59,421 nt of DNA from Candidatus Kapaibacterium sp. (lineage in GTDB: Bacteria > Bacteroidota > Ignavibacteria > Kapaibacteriales > UBA2268). The stretch covers positions 1 to 59,421 of the forward strand of contig JAONBD010000009.1 in the NCBI GenBank assembly GCA_028376765.1. Direction: 5' to 3'. The position numbers and the translations under genes were made by a program. Positions 37,129-46,076 of this stretch are shown here, in pieces (position 1 is the first letter of the stretch; each line of letters starts with the position of its first letter). The notes below the pieces were generated by a model. That model saw only the letters and a program-made list of their open reading frames with translations, was not told the origin of the DNA and searched no databases.

Positions 37129-39357
37129 ATGATTATACGATTAATATTTTTTGTGCTTACCATAAACTGTTTTAGCTTGAATAGTAATGACATTTATTCA
37201 AAACTATCCCCATTTGCTGAAACGATTTATGATAATTTAAATGAAAATAGACAATTTAATTATGATGAATATCTTATTAGAACTATAGATAGCACACATT
37301 ATGTTAGTTGCCTTCTTATTTCAAATACAAAACTGAATAATAATTTTTTTGATAAGTACAATCTTATAAAAGGTGCTTCAATAAAAAATTATTATTCCCT
37401 AAAAGTACCTTTAGAAAACTATTTAGATTTCTGTAAAGATAGAAGATTAAAATATATTCAGGCAGATGAACCAGTAAGCCTACTTCTTGATAATGCAAAT
37501 CAATCAACAAATTTTATAAGTGCTAATACACAATTAAGAAATTCTCAATTTTTTGAATCCTCTGGGGTTGTTGTTGGAGTTATTGATATTGGTTTTCAGC
37601 TGAATCACGTGATGTTTAAAAATTCCAATGGAAATACAAGAATAAGAAAAGCTTGGTTTCAAGGGACATCATCTCCGACAACACCATCTAAATTTAATTA
37701 TGGTACAGAAATCCTACCATCAGATATAGGTAGATTCTTATTTGATACTCAATATGATAGCCATGGCTCTCATGTAGCTGGTATTGCTGCTGGTTCAAAT
37801 TTCCCAAATTCTGATATTACTGGAGTGGCTAGCGAAGCTGATATAATATTAGTTTCGCCAAACTTTTACGATACGCAGCTGCAAGCAACATCTCAAACGG
37901 ATATTGTTGATGGTGTTGCCTATATTTTTGATGAAGCGTCAAGACTTGGTAAGCCTTGTGTAATTAATTTAAGTTTAGGTACACAATTAGGCCCTCATGA
38001 TGGATCTGCTCTTTTTGATGTTATGTGTGCAGAGCTTCAAAATTCAGTTGCTTATGGAAGATCTTTAGTTACTGCTGCTGGGAATGATGGAGAGAGGAAT
38101 ATAACAATTAAGAATAATTTTAGTTCTTCGAATGATACTCTTAAAACCGCCTTTTATTTATATAATTCTAATCTAACTCAATATATTGATATTTGGGGGA
38201 AAGAGAATTCCGAAATATGTGTTTCTTTGGGCTATTCACAAGGCTCAAATATTATTTGGGATTCTAATGTGTTTTGTACAAATAAATCTGGTACACAATC
38301 TGGAGTTATCACTAATTCTAATTCCAATCTATATAATTATACTATTAGCCAATCCCCAGAAGAAGCAATAAATGGAAAGTCAAGAATATTTTTACAGTTA
38401 AATTCTCGAAGAAATAGCGATCAGGTAGTGGCTTTAAAAATTACTTCAGATGATGAAGTTATTCTTTGGAATTCATTATTTGGTGGGAGTCAGGGAGATT
38501 ATTTTTATAGCTTTGGTAAGCTTGATTTTACAGGAGGTCAGAATGATTTCCAAATTGGAGAAATAGGCGGTAACAATGAAGATTTTATAACTGTTGCTTC
38601 TTACAATACAAAAAATTCCTTTAGATCTTTGAATAATAATTTAGTCTCTTTAGATCAGGATTTATTAGATTTATCCTTATTTTCATCGATTGGACCAAAT
38701 GCCGAATCCAAGATGAAACCCGATATTACTGCTCCTGGAAGTATTGTGATTTCTGCCTTAAATGGATTTGATCAATCTCTGGATTCAAATACAATTGCTG
38801 GCTTTGATAATTCATTTTCGACAAGTAGTTATATAGGGCCTCAAACTGGAACATCAATGTCTTCACCTATCGTAGCTGGAACCGTTGCCCTTATGTTGAG
38901 AGCAAACCCCTACTTGAACCAATCTGAAATAAAACAAATTTTAAAAGAAACTGCTTATCAAGATGAGTTCACCGGTATAATAAATGAAGCTGGTACAACC
39001 AATTGGGGAGCAGGCAAACTTGATTCATACAAAGCAGTGGAACGTGCGGAAGAGCTTTCTGATATGATAGATTTATTTCCAGAAATCCTTTACACAAATC
39101 CTTTTGATGAAAGACTTAAAGTAAAATTTAACTTAACTCCAACAACAAAAAATGAATACTATCTAGTTGATGCCATGGGTAAAATAAAATCTAATGGTAA
39201 CTTTGATATCGATGATGAAAATTTTCAACTAGAAGTAAATACAACATCATTAAAATCTGGTGTTTATTTTCTACGATTAGTAACTGATAGATTCGAGAGA
39301 ACTATCCCTCTAATAAAGCTAAATGATGCAATAAATAATAATTTTTACAAATTTTAA
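37129..39357 (+). CDS. Subtilisin-like (S8) T9SS-secreted protease
   Basis: A 742-residue serine protease with an N-terminal signal-like stretch (IIRLIFFVLTINCFSL). The catalytic triad is visible: Asp153 (VVGVIDIGFQLNH), His212 (YDSHGSHVAGIAAG) and Ser near 580 (GTSMSSPIVAG), with the oxyanion Asn in VTAAGNDGERN. About 110 residues precede the Asp block as a propeptide-like region. The C-terminus (YTNPFDERLKVKFNLTPT ... GVYFLRLVTDRFERTIPL) is a T9SS sorting domain with a slightly unusual extension (KLNDAINNNFYKF). It probably digests extracellular protein. Confidence 0.93.
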   Translation: MIIRLIFFVLTINCFSLNSNDIYSKLSPFAETIYDNLNENRQFNYDEYLIRTIDSTHYVSCLLISNTKLNNNFFDKYNLIKGASIKNYYSLKVPLENYLDFCKDRRLKYIQADEPVSLLLDNANQSTNFISANTQLRNSQFFESSGVVVGVIDIGFQLNHVMFKNSNGNTRIRKAWFQGTSSPTTPSKFNYGTEILPSDIGRFLFDTQYDSHGSHVAGIAAGSNFPNSDITGVASEADIILVSPNFYDTQLQATSQTDIVDGVAYIFDEASRLGKPCVINLSLGTQLGPHDGSALFDVMCAELQNSVAYGRSLVTAAGNDGERNITIKNNFSSSNDTLKTAFYLYNSNLTQYIDIWGKENSEICVSLGYSQGSNIIWDSNVFCTNKSGTQSGVITNSNSNLYNYTISQSPEEAINGKSRIFLQLNSRRNSDQVVALKITSDDEVILWNSLFGGSQGDYFYSFGKLDFTGGQNDFQIGEIGGNNEDFITVASYNTKNSFRSLNNNLVSLDQDLLDLSLFSSIGPNAESKMKPDITAPGSIVISALNGFDQSLDSNTIAGFDNSFSTSSYIGPQTGTSMSSPIVAGTVALMLRANPYLNQSEIKQILKETAYQDEFTGIINEAGTTNWGAGKLDSYKAVERAEELSDMIDLFPEILYTNPFDERLKVKFNLTPTTKNEYYLVDAMGKIKSNGNFDIDDENFQLEVNTTSLKSGVYFLRLVTDRFERTIPLIKLNDAINNNFYKF

Positions 39358-39370
39358 TAAAAAGGACATA

Positions 39371-40240
39371 ATGGCTAAAATACTAATTACAGGTGCAAAT
39401 GGTGGTTTCGGAAATCTTACCGTTGTTGAATTAATAAGTGCTGGACATGAAGTTGCTGCTTCAATGAGAGATATTTCAAATAGAAATAAAGCAAACGCAG
39501 ATCAATTAAGTAAATTGGGTGCTAAAGTTGTTGATTTAGATGTAACTGATGATTCAAGTGTTCAAAAAGGTGTTGAAGATGCTGTATCCAAATTAGGTGG
39601 TCTTGATATTGTAATTAATAATGCAGGGCTTGGTGTTATTGGAATGCAAGAGCAATTTACTGCTGATGATTGGCAGAAGGTTTTTGATATAAATGTATTT
39701 GGTGTGCAAAGAGTAACAAGAGCTTCTTTACCATACTTAAGAAAAAATGGTAAGGGTCTATTGATATATATTTCTAGCTTGTTAGGAAGATTTGTTATGC
39801 CTTTTTACGGTCCATACAATTCTTCAAAGTGGGCTCTAGAAGCAATGGCTGAAAATTACAGAGTAGAGCTAAGTGGTTTTGGAATTGAAACTTGCATCGT
39901 AGAACCAGGTGGTTTTGCGACATCATTCTTTAGCAGTCTATTAAAACCAAGTGATAATTCAAGAGATTCAGAATATGGTGAATATAACAATGCTCCTGAA
40001 GCAATGGCTGAAGGTTTTGGTCAAGCCTTGGCAAGCAACCCAGAGCAAAAACCAGAATTAGTAGCTCAGGCTATTTTAAATTTAGTGGAGACAGAGCATG
40101 GATCTAGAAAATTTAGAACCGAAGTTGATAAGATGGGAATGGGTGAAGCACTTTCTAATTATAATGATTCTTTAGAGTCAATTATGCAGAATATGTACAA
40201 AGCATATCAGATAGATAATATGCTCAAGGTAAAAAAGTAA
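39371..40240 (+). CDS. Short-chain dehydrogenase/reductase
   Basis: A 289-residue classical SDR. The NAD(P) motif TGANGGFG is at 7-14, NNAGLG at about 90, the catalytic Ser in YISSLLGRF, and Tyr-x-x-x-Lys in YNSSK (about 153-157). The substrate cannot be told. It is longer than the usual 250 residues by a C-terminal helical extension. AAAGGA lies 4 bases before the ATG. A terminator follows. Confidence 0.9.
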   Translation: MAKILITGANGGFGNLTVVELISAGHEVAASMRDISNRNKANADQLSKLGAKVVDLDVTDDSSVQKGVEDAVSKLGGLDIVINNAGLGVIGMQEQFTADDWQKVFDINVFGVQRVTRASLPYLRKNGKGLLIYISSLLGRFVMPFYGPYNSSKWALEAMAENYRVELSGFGIETCIVEPGGFATSFFSSLLKPSDNSRDSEYGEYNNAPEAMAEGFGQALASNPEQKPELVAQAILNLVETEHGSRKFRTEVDKMGMGEALSNYNDSLESIMQNMYKAYQIDNMLKVKK

Positions 40241-40258
40241 AAATATTTAAATAAATCT

Positions 40259-40293
40259 AGCTTCAAGGGTATTTTTCCTTGGAGCTTTTTTTT
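40259..40293 (+). terminator. Rho-independent terminator of the SDR gene
   Basis: AGCTTCAAGG (40259-40268) pairs with CCTTGGAGCT (40277-40286) with one G-T wobble and is followed by eight T. It reaches the last base of the convergent menA gene. Confidence 0.88.
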
Positions 40294-41161
40294 AAAGAAA
40301 TGAAAAGCTCGTAATCAACCCAAATAACATTAATTGAAGTCCAGTAAGTGCTAATACTTTATTTAGCTTTGCTCCAGTGATTTTAAAAACCATAATATTT
40401 ATTATTAGGTACAAAGGCAAAGTAGCAAAATTCCATAAAACAAAATCTATATTTGTTTTGGAATAAATAGTAAATATTACAAAGTATGTTGCAATGCTAA
40501 TCACCGAAAATAGCAAACGAGCTGGGGTTCTTCCTATTCTCACAGGTAATGTTTTTTTGTTTACTTTTATATCAGTATCAATATCTCTAATATTATTTAC
40601 AGCTAATATATTCATGGAGGTAAGCCCTGGTATTAGGGATAATAATAGAATTATTTCATTTATATCTTGATGAAAAGTGTAATATGTGCCAGCAGTAGCA
40701 ACGAATCCAAAAAAGATTAAAACAAAAATATCGCCCAAACCTTTATAGGCTAGTGGAAATGGGCCTCCAGTATAAAGCCAACTTAGAATTAGTGAACTAA
40801 GTCCGATAATTAAAATCGGTAATCCAGCTATTGTTACAAGATATAATCCAGCTACAAATGTTACGATAAGTGATAATATTGTTATTAACCACATTGATTT
40901 TAAACTAATGGCTCCAGTTGAGACGCCTCTAGCGGGACCTACTCTTTCTTCAGTATCTGCTCCCTTTTTAAAATCAAAAATCTCATTAAAAAAGTTAGTA
41001 ATTATTTGAATCATCACAGAGCAGAAAAGAATCACCCCAAAGCTTGTCCAGTTAAAATTACCTTGATAGTTGCTGTATGCAGAGCCAATACAAACAGGAA
41101 CAATACCTGCAGGTAGTGTTTTTGGTCTTATTGCTTCAATCCAATCTTTAGCTGTTGCCAT
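40292..41161 (-). CDS. menA: 1,4-dihydroxy-2-naphthoate polyprenyltransferase
   Basis: MenA attaches the polyprenyl tail to DHNA to give demethylmenaquinone, the substrate of MenG (found here at 14737). Its 289 residues have about eight or nine membrane segments. Both Asp-rich motifs are intact: NEIFDFKKGAD (59-69) and IRDIDTD (191-197). The N-terminal AIRPKTLPAGIVPV and GPARGVSTGAIS are typical of MenA over UbiA. No men-cluster genes adjoin it. Confidence 0.95.
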   Translation of the reverse strand: MATAKDWIEAIRPKTLPAGIVPVCIGSAYSNYQGNFNWTSFGVILFCSVMIQIITNFFNEIFDFKKGADTEERVGPARGVSTGAISLKSMWLITILSLIVTFVAGLYLVTIAGLPILIIGLSSLILSWLYTGGPFPLAYKGLGDIFVLIFFGFVATAGTYYTFHQDINEIILLLSLIPGLTSMNILAVNNIRDIDTDIKVNKKTLPVRIGRTPARLLFSVISIATYFVIFTIYSKTNIDFVLWNFATLPLYLIINIMVFKITGAKLNKVLALTGLQLMLFGLITSFSFL

Positions 41162-41173
41162 ATTGTTTATTAT

Positions 41174-41208
41174 AAAAAGCCGAACCTATTTGTATAAAAG
41201 GATCGGCT
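41174..41208 (-). terminator. Rho-independent terminator of rny
   Basis: AGCCGA-A-CC (41178-41186) and GG-A-TCGGCT (41200-41208) form an imperfect stem with one A-A mismatch. On the minus strand it ends in about five T. It lies 29 bases beyond the rny stop and near the menA start. Confidence 0.75.
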
Positions 41209-41236
41209 GTTAAAAAATGAGTTCTTATCAAAAAAG

Positions 41237-42796
41237 TTATTTTGCTACACCTAGGCTTCTTCTTTCTCTAATTACAGTTACTTGAATTTGTCCAGGATAT
41301 TCCATTTCAGTTTCAATTTTTTTAGCAATTCCAGATGCCATTGTATCAGCATCAGTATCGTTAATTTTATCAGGTTCAACGATAACTCTGATTTCTCTAC
41401 CTGCCTGAATACAATATGTTCTTTCAACACCATCCCATTCATTGGCGATAGCTTCAAGATTTTCAAGTCGTTTGATATAATTTTCTAATGATTCTCTTCT
41501 TGCACCTGGTCTTGCTCCACTAATTGAATCGGCTGCTTGTACAATCACTGCAATTGCAGTTTCCATTTCAACATCTTCGTGGTGAGCCCCTATTGCATTA
41601 ACGATTAATGGATGTTCTCCATATTTTTTTGCGAGTTCCATTCCAAGCAAAGCGTGAGGCCCTTCAAGGTCTTTATCAGCTACTTTTCCAACATCATGAA
41701 GCAATGCTGCCCTTCTGCAGAATTTCACATTCAAGCCAAGTTGGGAAGCAATAATACCAGCTAAGTTTGAAACCTCCACAGAGTGCTGAAGCAAGTTCTG
41801 CCCGTAGGAAGTCCTGTATTTCATTCTACCTATTAGCTTCATAAGTTCTGGATGGATATTATGAATATCAAGTTTCATACAGGTGTCTTCACCTTCTTTG
41901 ACCATGTCATCATTTAGTTCTTTGGTCATTTTTTCAACTACTTCTTCGATTCTAGTAGGGTGGATTCTACCATCAATCATCAATTGCTCTAATGAACGTT
42001 TTGCTACTTCTCTTCTAAAAGGATCAAATCCAGAAATCAGAACTGCATCTGGAGTATCATCAATTATTAAATCAATTCCGGTTGCTGATTCAAAAGCTCT
42101 AATATTTCGCCCTTCTTTCCCAATTATCCTACCTTTCATCTCGTCCGATTCTAAATCGACAGTAGAAATTGTAGATTCCATTGCATGATCGGAAGCTGTT
42201 CTTTGGATTGATGCAACGATTATATTTTGGGCTTCCCTAGCAGCTTTTTCTTTAGATTCTTGTCTGATTTTCTTTACTCTTTCCGCTGCATCTTTTTTGG
42301 CATCGTTTTCAAGCTCTTCAATCAACTGACTTTTGGCTTCTTCCCTTGTAAGTTGTGCAACATCTTCTAACTTTCTAAGCTGCTCATCAAACAGGTCTTT
42401 AGACTTATTATAGTTCTCGTCAATTTCGTCTTGCTTTCTTTTTAAATCTGATTCGAAATTATGTAGATTCTTCTCTTTGCTGAGTATAGTCTGAAGTTTT
42501 TTCTCGATATTTCCTTCTCTGGCTTTGATTTCCTTTTCTTGAACATCAAGCTTAGTTTTTTTAGAGCGAACATCCGATTCGAAATTTTGTTTTTTCTGAT
42601 ACCATTCATCTTTGGCTTCTCGAACTTTTTCTTTCTTAATATTTTCGCCTTCTTTTTCGGCATCAACAACGATACTTTTAGCTTTTAGTTCCGATTCTAA
42701 AATATTTCGTTTAGAAACACTATTTCCAATAAAATAGGTTACTGCGAAGCCAATAACAGCACCTACAATGGAAATAATAATTGAATTTTGATCCAT
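41237..42796 (-). CDS. rny: Ribonuclease Y
   Basis: Membrane-anchored endoribonuclease initiating mRNA decay. The 519-residue protein has an N-terminal transmembrane segment (IIISIVGAVIGFAVTYFI), a long coiled coil (about 30-200), a KH domain (DEMKGRIIGKEGRNIRAFES) and an HD domain (RAALLHDVGKVAD, GAHHEDVEMETAIAVIVQAAD), ending ERRSLGVAK. AGAGGA lies 5 bases before the ATG. It is downstream of zapA and the structured RNA, the usual Bacteroidota order. Confidence 0.97.
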   Translation of the reverse strand: MDQNSIIISIVGAVIGFAVTYFIGNSVSKRNILESELKAKSIVVDAEKEGENIKKEKVREAKDEWYQKKQNFESDVRSKKTKLDVQEKEIKAREGNIEKKLQTILSKEKNLHNFESDLKRKQDEIDENYNKSKDLFDEQLRKLEDVAQLTREEAKSQLIEELENDAKKDAAERVKKIRQESKEKAAREAQNIIVASIQRTASDHAMESTISTVDLESDEMKGRIIGKEGRNIRAFESATGIDLIIDDTPDAVLISGFDPFRREVAKRSLEQLMIDGRIHPTRIEEVVEKMTKELNDDMVKEGEDTCMKLDIHNIHPELMKLIGRMKYRTSYGQNLLQHSVEVSNLAGIIASQLGLNVKFCRRAALLHDVGKVADKDLEGPHALLGMELAKKYGEHPLIVNAIGAHHEDVEMETAIAVIVQAADSISGARPGARRESLENYIKRLENLEAIANEWDGVERTYCIQAGREIRVIVEPDKINDTDADTMASGIAKKIETEMEYPGQIQVTVIRERRSLGVAK

Positions 42797-42832
42797 TTTT
42801 TTCCTCTTTTCTCATGTTATATTGTATGTAGT

Positions 42833-43101
42833 AAAAAAGTCGCAACTCCGCACAAAAATTAAAGGAAAAATTGAATCCTCCAATGAAACACAGTGGGAAC
42901 GTGCCTTTTTATATCTAAAATCCTCTGGAAGTATATTAACTATATGTTTAGTTTATTTCACCTAAACCTAGGGAATTAATAACTCTTCGTCCTAAGCTTA
43001 AACAAGTTTAGGTTGAGGCCAGTTATCAATAAACAGAGCTTCACTCCCAAAAAGTAAGTTATAGATTCAATTTACGTAAGTGTTTTGCAACGGATTGCGA
43101 C
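42833..43101 (-). ncRNA. ssrS: 6S-like structured RNA between zapA and rny
   Basis: The minus strand of this 345-base gap folds into one long irregular rod with a terminal U run. The ends pair (GTCGCAA at 43101-43095 with TTGCGAC at 42845-42839, extended by CCG/CGG). Then come AAATTGAATC (43073-43064) with GATTCAATTT (42877-42868), GGGAGTG with CAC-GT-TCCC, CTCTG with CAGAG, and ACCTAAAC (43013-43006) with GTTTAGGT (42967-42960). Just after the closing stem comes TTTTTT. The rod shape, the zapA neighbour and the location before rny fit 6S RNA, which binds RNA polymerase in stationary phase. At about 265 bases it is longer than most 6S RNAs. It could be another rod-like RNA. Confidence 0.65.
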
Positions 43102-43141
43102 GTTTTTATTACATTTACAAAGAACGCTAGAAATGGTAGCT

Positions 43142-43417
43142 CTAGCTTTGTGATAGTATGTTCTGCAAATAGGAGGACATTTGGTTGATTTCTACATTAA
43201 TATGTTCTAAATTATTTTCGTAATCGTCTTTATTTAAAATACTGTTTTCGGCAAGATTTAATCCTGCCAAAATATATAATGTGTCACCCTTAATATTTCC
43301 ACTTTCTTCAAGTAGATTAACTGTTTTATTTAATTTATCGGCTGATGCATTTATTAAATTTGCATCACCTCTTAATTTTAATTGTCTTTTACCTATTTGT
43401 ACTTCTACCGAATTCAC
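43142..43417 (-). CDS. zapA: Cell division protein ZapA
   Basis: ZapA promotes bundling of FtsZ at the division site. The 91-residue protein starts VEVQIGKRQLKLRGDANLIN, continues with a helix SADKLNKTVNLLEESGNI, and has GDTLYILAGLNLAENSI, followed by a coiled-coil C-terminus, as in ZapA of other phyla. It lies 61 bases after the long coiled-coil gene and 40 bases before the structured RNA. Confidence 0.9.
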   Translation of the reverse strand: MNSVEVQIGKRQLKLRGDANLINASADKLNKTVNLLEESGNIKGDTLYILAGLNLAENSILNKDDYENNLEHINVEINQMSSYLQNILSQS

Positions 43418-43478
43418 AAATGTTTACCACTCTTTTACATTTTATTTTAGTAACAAATATAAAAATAATAAATTAAAT

Positions 43479-45062
43479 TTAAACAGCAAGTTTTTCAAGT
43501 TTGTCTATTAAGCTATCAACTTTAGTTGAAAGCACTTTTCTTTTTTCAACACTAAATAATTTATTGTAGGTTTCAAGTTTTTTCTGAAGAAAATCAATTT
43601 GCTCTAATCTGTTTTTTAGAACATTGTCCATATTCTTCCTAACACTCTCAGATTCAGTAAGTTGCTTTTCTAAATCGGAGTTGATTCTTGATAAATTACC
43701 TACTTGGTTTGTCTCTCTGTCAGATACTCCTACTTTTTCATTCAGCTCTTCGATTTCCTGTTCTTTATCTTTTAAAATTGCTTCGAGCCTAATAATTTTT
43801 ATTTTATCACTTTGGCTGTAATCATCAGTTTTGTAAGATTCTAATAATTTATCTTTTTCAGTGATTTGTTTAGTTAGCTCCCCAAGTATTTTTTCAGCAT
43901 TTTTTAATTTGTTATAGTATATTTCGCTTTCAGCTTTTAATTTTACAGAATCACTGTTTTCATTTGTATTCGATTTTTTCAATTCTTCTAGCTCATTTAG
44001 CATTGTTTTATGCTTATGAATATGTAACTCTTCAATTCTTTTTAGATCCGAAATTTGGCTGTCTTTGCTTTGTATAGTGTCGTTTGCTTCTTGAAGATGT
44101 TTTTCCTTAATGTTTGCCAGTTTTTTATACACATCCAGTTCGTGTAGTTTTTCTTCCAGCTCAAAGTTGCTTTGCCTTTGCTCTGTTAATTTTAAATTTA
44201 TTTTTTCATAATTAATTTTTGACTGTTCAATTTTTCTAATTAAATCAGTCTTTTCTTCGTTTCTTTCAATCAACTTTTTATTGAATTCTTGTATAGTAAA
44301 ATTTTGAACTTCAATTTCTTCTTCTAATTGTTCAATACTCAATTTAGATTTGTCTTTATCTTTATTGTACTTTGATTGAATATTTTCGAGATCATTTTCG
44401 TAATTCTGAACTTGTTTCTTAAGTCCTATTTTCTCATTTTCTAAGTCAATTATTTCTGTTACGGAATCTTGAAGGCTATTTTCTAAATCTTGAATTTTCT
44501 TGTTTAATACTTTTTCATCTTCATCTTTCTTATAAATTTTTCCATTGAGAGCTGCCTTTTCTTCTTTAAGATTAGCAATCTGATCGTTTAATGAATTAAT
44601 CTCAATATTTTTTCTACCAATTTCCTTTTTAATTATTGAGCTATCTTCAATAGATCTTTCATTTTGAACTAAATTGTTTTTTAACTTATCTATTGAATTT
44701 TTATTAGAGCCAAGCTGGGTCTCTAGGTCTTCAATTGTATTTAATGCTCGTGACTTTTCGTTGAACAAAATATCTATTTCAACATTTTTATTTTTTATTT
44801 TATTTTCAGCTTTTACATTTGATTCTTCAAGATCTAAAAGTTTTAATTCCAGTTCTTCAATAGTATTTTTTAATTTCGAATTGTTAGAATCAATATCCTG
44901 ATTGAATAATGAAATTTCATCTTCTAGCTGATTAACCTTAGTATTTAAACCTTTTATACTATTGTTCAGTTCTTTATTTTCATCTAATTTCTGACGTAAT
45001 TTTTCACCTGTTTGGTAAATTACATCTTTCAATAATTTTAAAGAGTCAGTTATGTTAGCCAT
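43479..45062 (-). CDS. Long coiled-coil protein next to zapA
   Basis: A 527-residue protein that is almost entirely heptad-like coiled coil, rich in Glu, Lys, Asn, Leu and Ile (for example LEDLETQLGSN and KKLETYNKLF). No signal peptide, membrane segment or globular domain is visible. In many Bacteroidota the gene before zapA encodes a coiled-coil protein of about 100 residues; this position and its character suggest a much enlarged analogue that could act in division-site structure. That role is an inference from context. Confidence 0.8.
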   Translation of the reverse strand: MANITDSLKLLKDVIYQTGEKLRQKLDENKELNNSIKGLNTKVNQLEDEISLFNQDIDSNNSKLKNTIEELELKLLDLEESNVKAENKIKNKNVEIDILFNEKSRALNTIEDLETQLGSNKNSIDKLKNNLVQNERSIEDSSIIKKEIGRKNIEINSLNDQIANLKEEKAALNGKIYKKDEDEKVLNKKIQDLENSLQDSVTEIIDLENEKIGLKKQVQNYENDLENIQSKYNKDKDKSKLSIEQLEEEIEVQNFTIQEFNKKLIERNEEKTDLIRKIEQSKINYEKINLKLTEQRQSNFELEEKLHELDVYKKLANIKEKHLQEANDTIQSKDSQISDLKRIEELHIHKHKTMLNELEELKKSNTNENSDSVKLKAESEIYYNKLKNAEKILGELTKQITEKDKLLESYKTDDYSQSDKIKIIRLEAILKDKEQEIEELNEKVGVSDRETNQVGNLSRINSDLEKQLTESESVRKNMDNVLKNRLEQIDFLQKKLETYNKLFSVEKRKVLSTKVDSLIDKLEKLAV

Positions 45063-45122
45063 TGTTTTTTAATTTTTTGTAGATTCGTAATAAATTCTGT
45101 TTCACAATTTAACAATTTCGAT

Positions 45123-45539
45123 ATGAATGAAAAAAGAAATTCTGATAAAGCACCTGAACCAGTAGGCTTGTACCCTCATGCAAGAAAAGTGGGGAATCTA
45201 TTATTTTTATCGGGTGTTGGTCCAAGAAAAAAAGGCACAAAAATAATACCTGGTGTTGAGCTTGATGAAGATGGTAAAATTTCAAAATATGACATTGCAG
45301 CTCAATGCAAATCTGTTTTTGATAATGTAAAAACTATTTTAGAAGATTCTGGATCTTCTTGGGACAGATTGGTAGATGTAACCGTATTTTTAACAAACAT
45401 GGATGATGATTTTAAAAAATACAATGAAATTTATGCAGATTATTTTAAGGATGTTCAGCCTTGCAGAACAACTGTTGAAATTAATAAATTGCCAACACCA
45501 ATTGCTATTGAATTAAAATGTATCGCAACTATCGATTAA
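45123..45539 (+). CDS. RidA family protein, 2-aminomuconate deaminase-like
   Basis: A 138-residue RidA/YjgF/UK114-fold protein. The opening KAPEPVGLYPHARKVGNLLF and LSGVGPRKKGT closely resembles 2-aminomuconate deaminases of the kynurenine-type tryptophan pathway, more than generic RidA. The conserved Arg is in CRTTVEINKLPTPIAIELKC. Its function may be 2-aminomuconate or enamine/imine hydrolysis. Other kynurenine genes are not in the window. It is 9 bases upstream of the sigma factor, and divergent from the coiled-coil gene. Confidence 0.85.
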   Translation: MNEKRNSDKAPEPVGLYPHARKVGNLLFLSGVGPRKKGTKIIPGVELDEDGKISKYDIAAQCKSVFDNVKTILEDSGSSWDRLVDVTVFLTNMDDDFKKYNEIYADYFKDVQPCRTTVEINKLPTPIAIELKCIATID

Positions 45540-45548
45540 CTGGCTAGT

Positions 45549-46076
45549 ATGAAAATGACTCATCAAGAGATTACAGAGCTATATGATAATTACATCATCA
45601 GAAATGATGAGGACAGTTTTGTAAAGTTATATTTCTATATACAAGATAATATTACCCCTAAGATCCAAAAAATAACTGGGAGAGCTGATATTGCTATAGA
45701 TATTATTCAACTCTCTTGGTCAAAAATTTTAAAATCTAGCTCTAGTTATAATTCAAGTGAGGGCTCGTTTTTTAGTTATTTTTATACGATTTCTAAAAAT
45801 GAAGCATTAAAATATTTACAAAAATCAAAAAATGAATTTGAACTAAAAGCTCAATACCATGAAGAAGAGATTACAAAAATTGAAAATTTAGAGCAAGATC
45901 AACTCGGAAAATATTTAATGAGCCTACCTGAAAATTATCGAGATGTAATAATGTTGCATTTTTATTACGAGGTTGAGCTAAAAGAAATTGGTAGGATGTT
46001 AAATGTTGCTCCAAATACAGTTAAAACAAGACTACTCAGAGGTAAAAAAGCTTTAAAAGAAAAAATAAAATTTTAA
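45549..46076 (+). CDS. ECF-family RNA polymerase sigma factor
   Basis: A 175-residue sigma-70 family protein with region 2 (AIDIIQLSWSKILKSSSSYN and FFSYFYTISKNEALKYLQKS) and region 4 (LPENYRDVIMLHFYYEVELK, then IGRMLNVAPNTVKTRLLRG). No anti-sigma factor is encoded beside it, which is unusual for ECF factors. The stop overlaps the relA/spoT stop by 3 bases on the opposite strand. Confidence 0.9.
   Translation: MKMTHQEITELYDNYIIRNDEDSFVKLYFYIQDNITPKIQKITGRADIAIDIIQLSWSKILKSSSSYNSSEGSFFSYFYTISKNEALKYLQKSKNEFELKAQYHEEEITKIENLEQDQLGKYLMSLPENYRDVIMLHFYYEVELKEIGRMLNVAPNTVKTRLLRGKKALKEKIKF

Noticed and set aside
41278-42669. Several short open frames (both strands) within rny
   Set aside because: They are shadows of the rny coding sequence; the compositions follow from its codons.
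42797-43141. tmRNA or RNase P RNA in the zapA-rny gap
   Set aside because: No tRNA-like ends or tag ORF for tmRNA and no GAGGAAAGTCC-like motif for RNase P; the rod fold and context fit 6S better.
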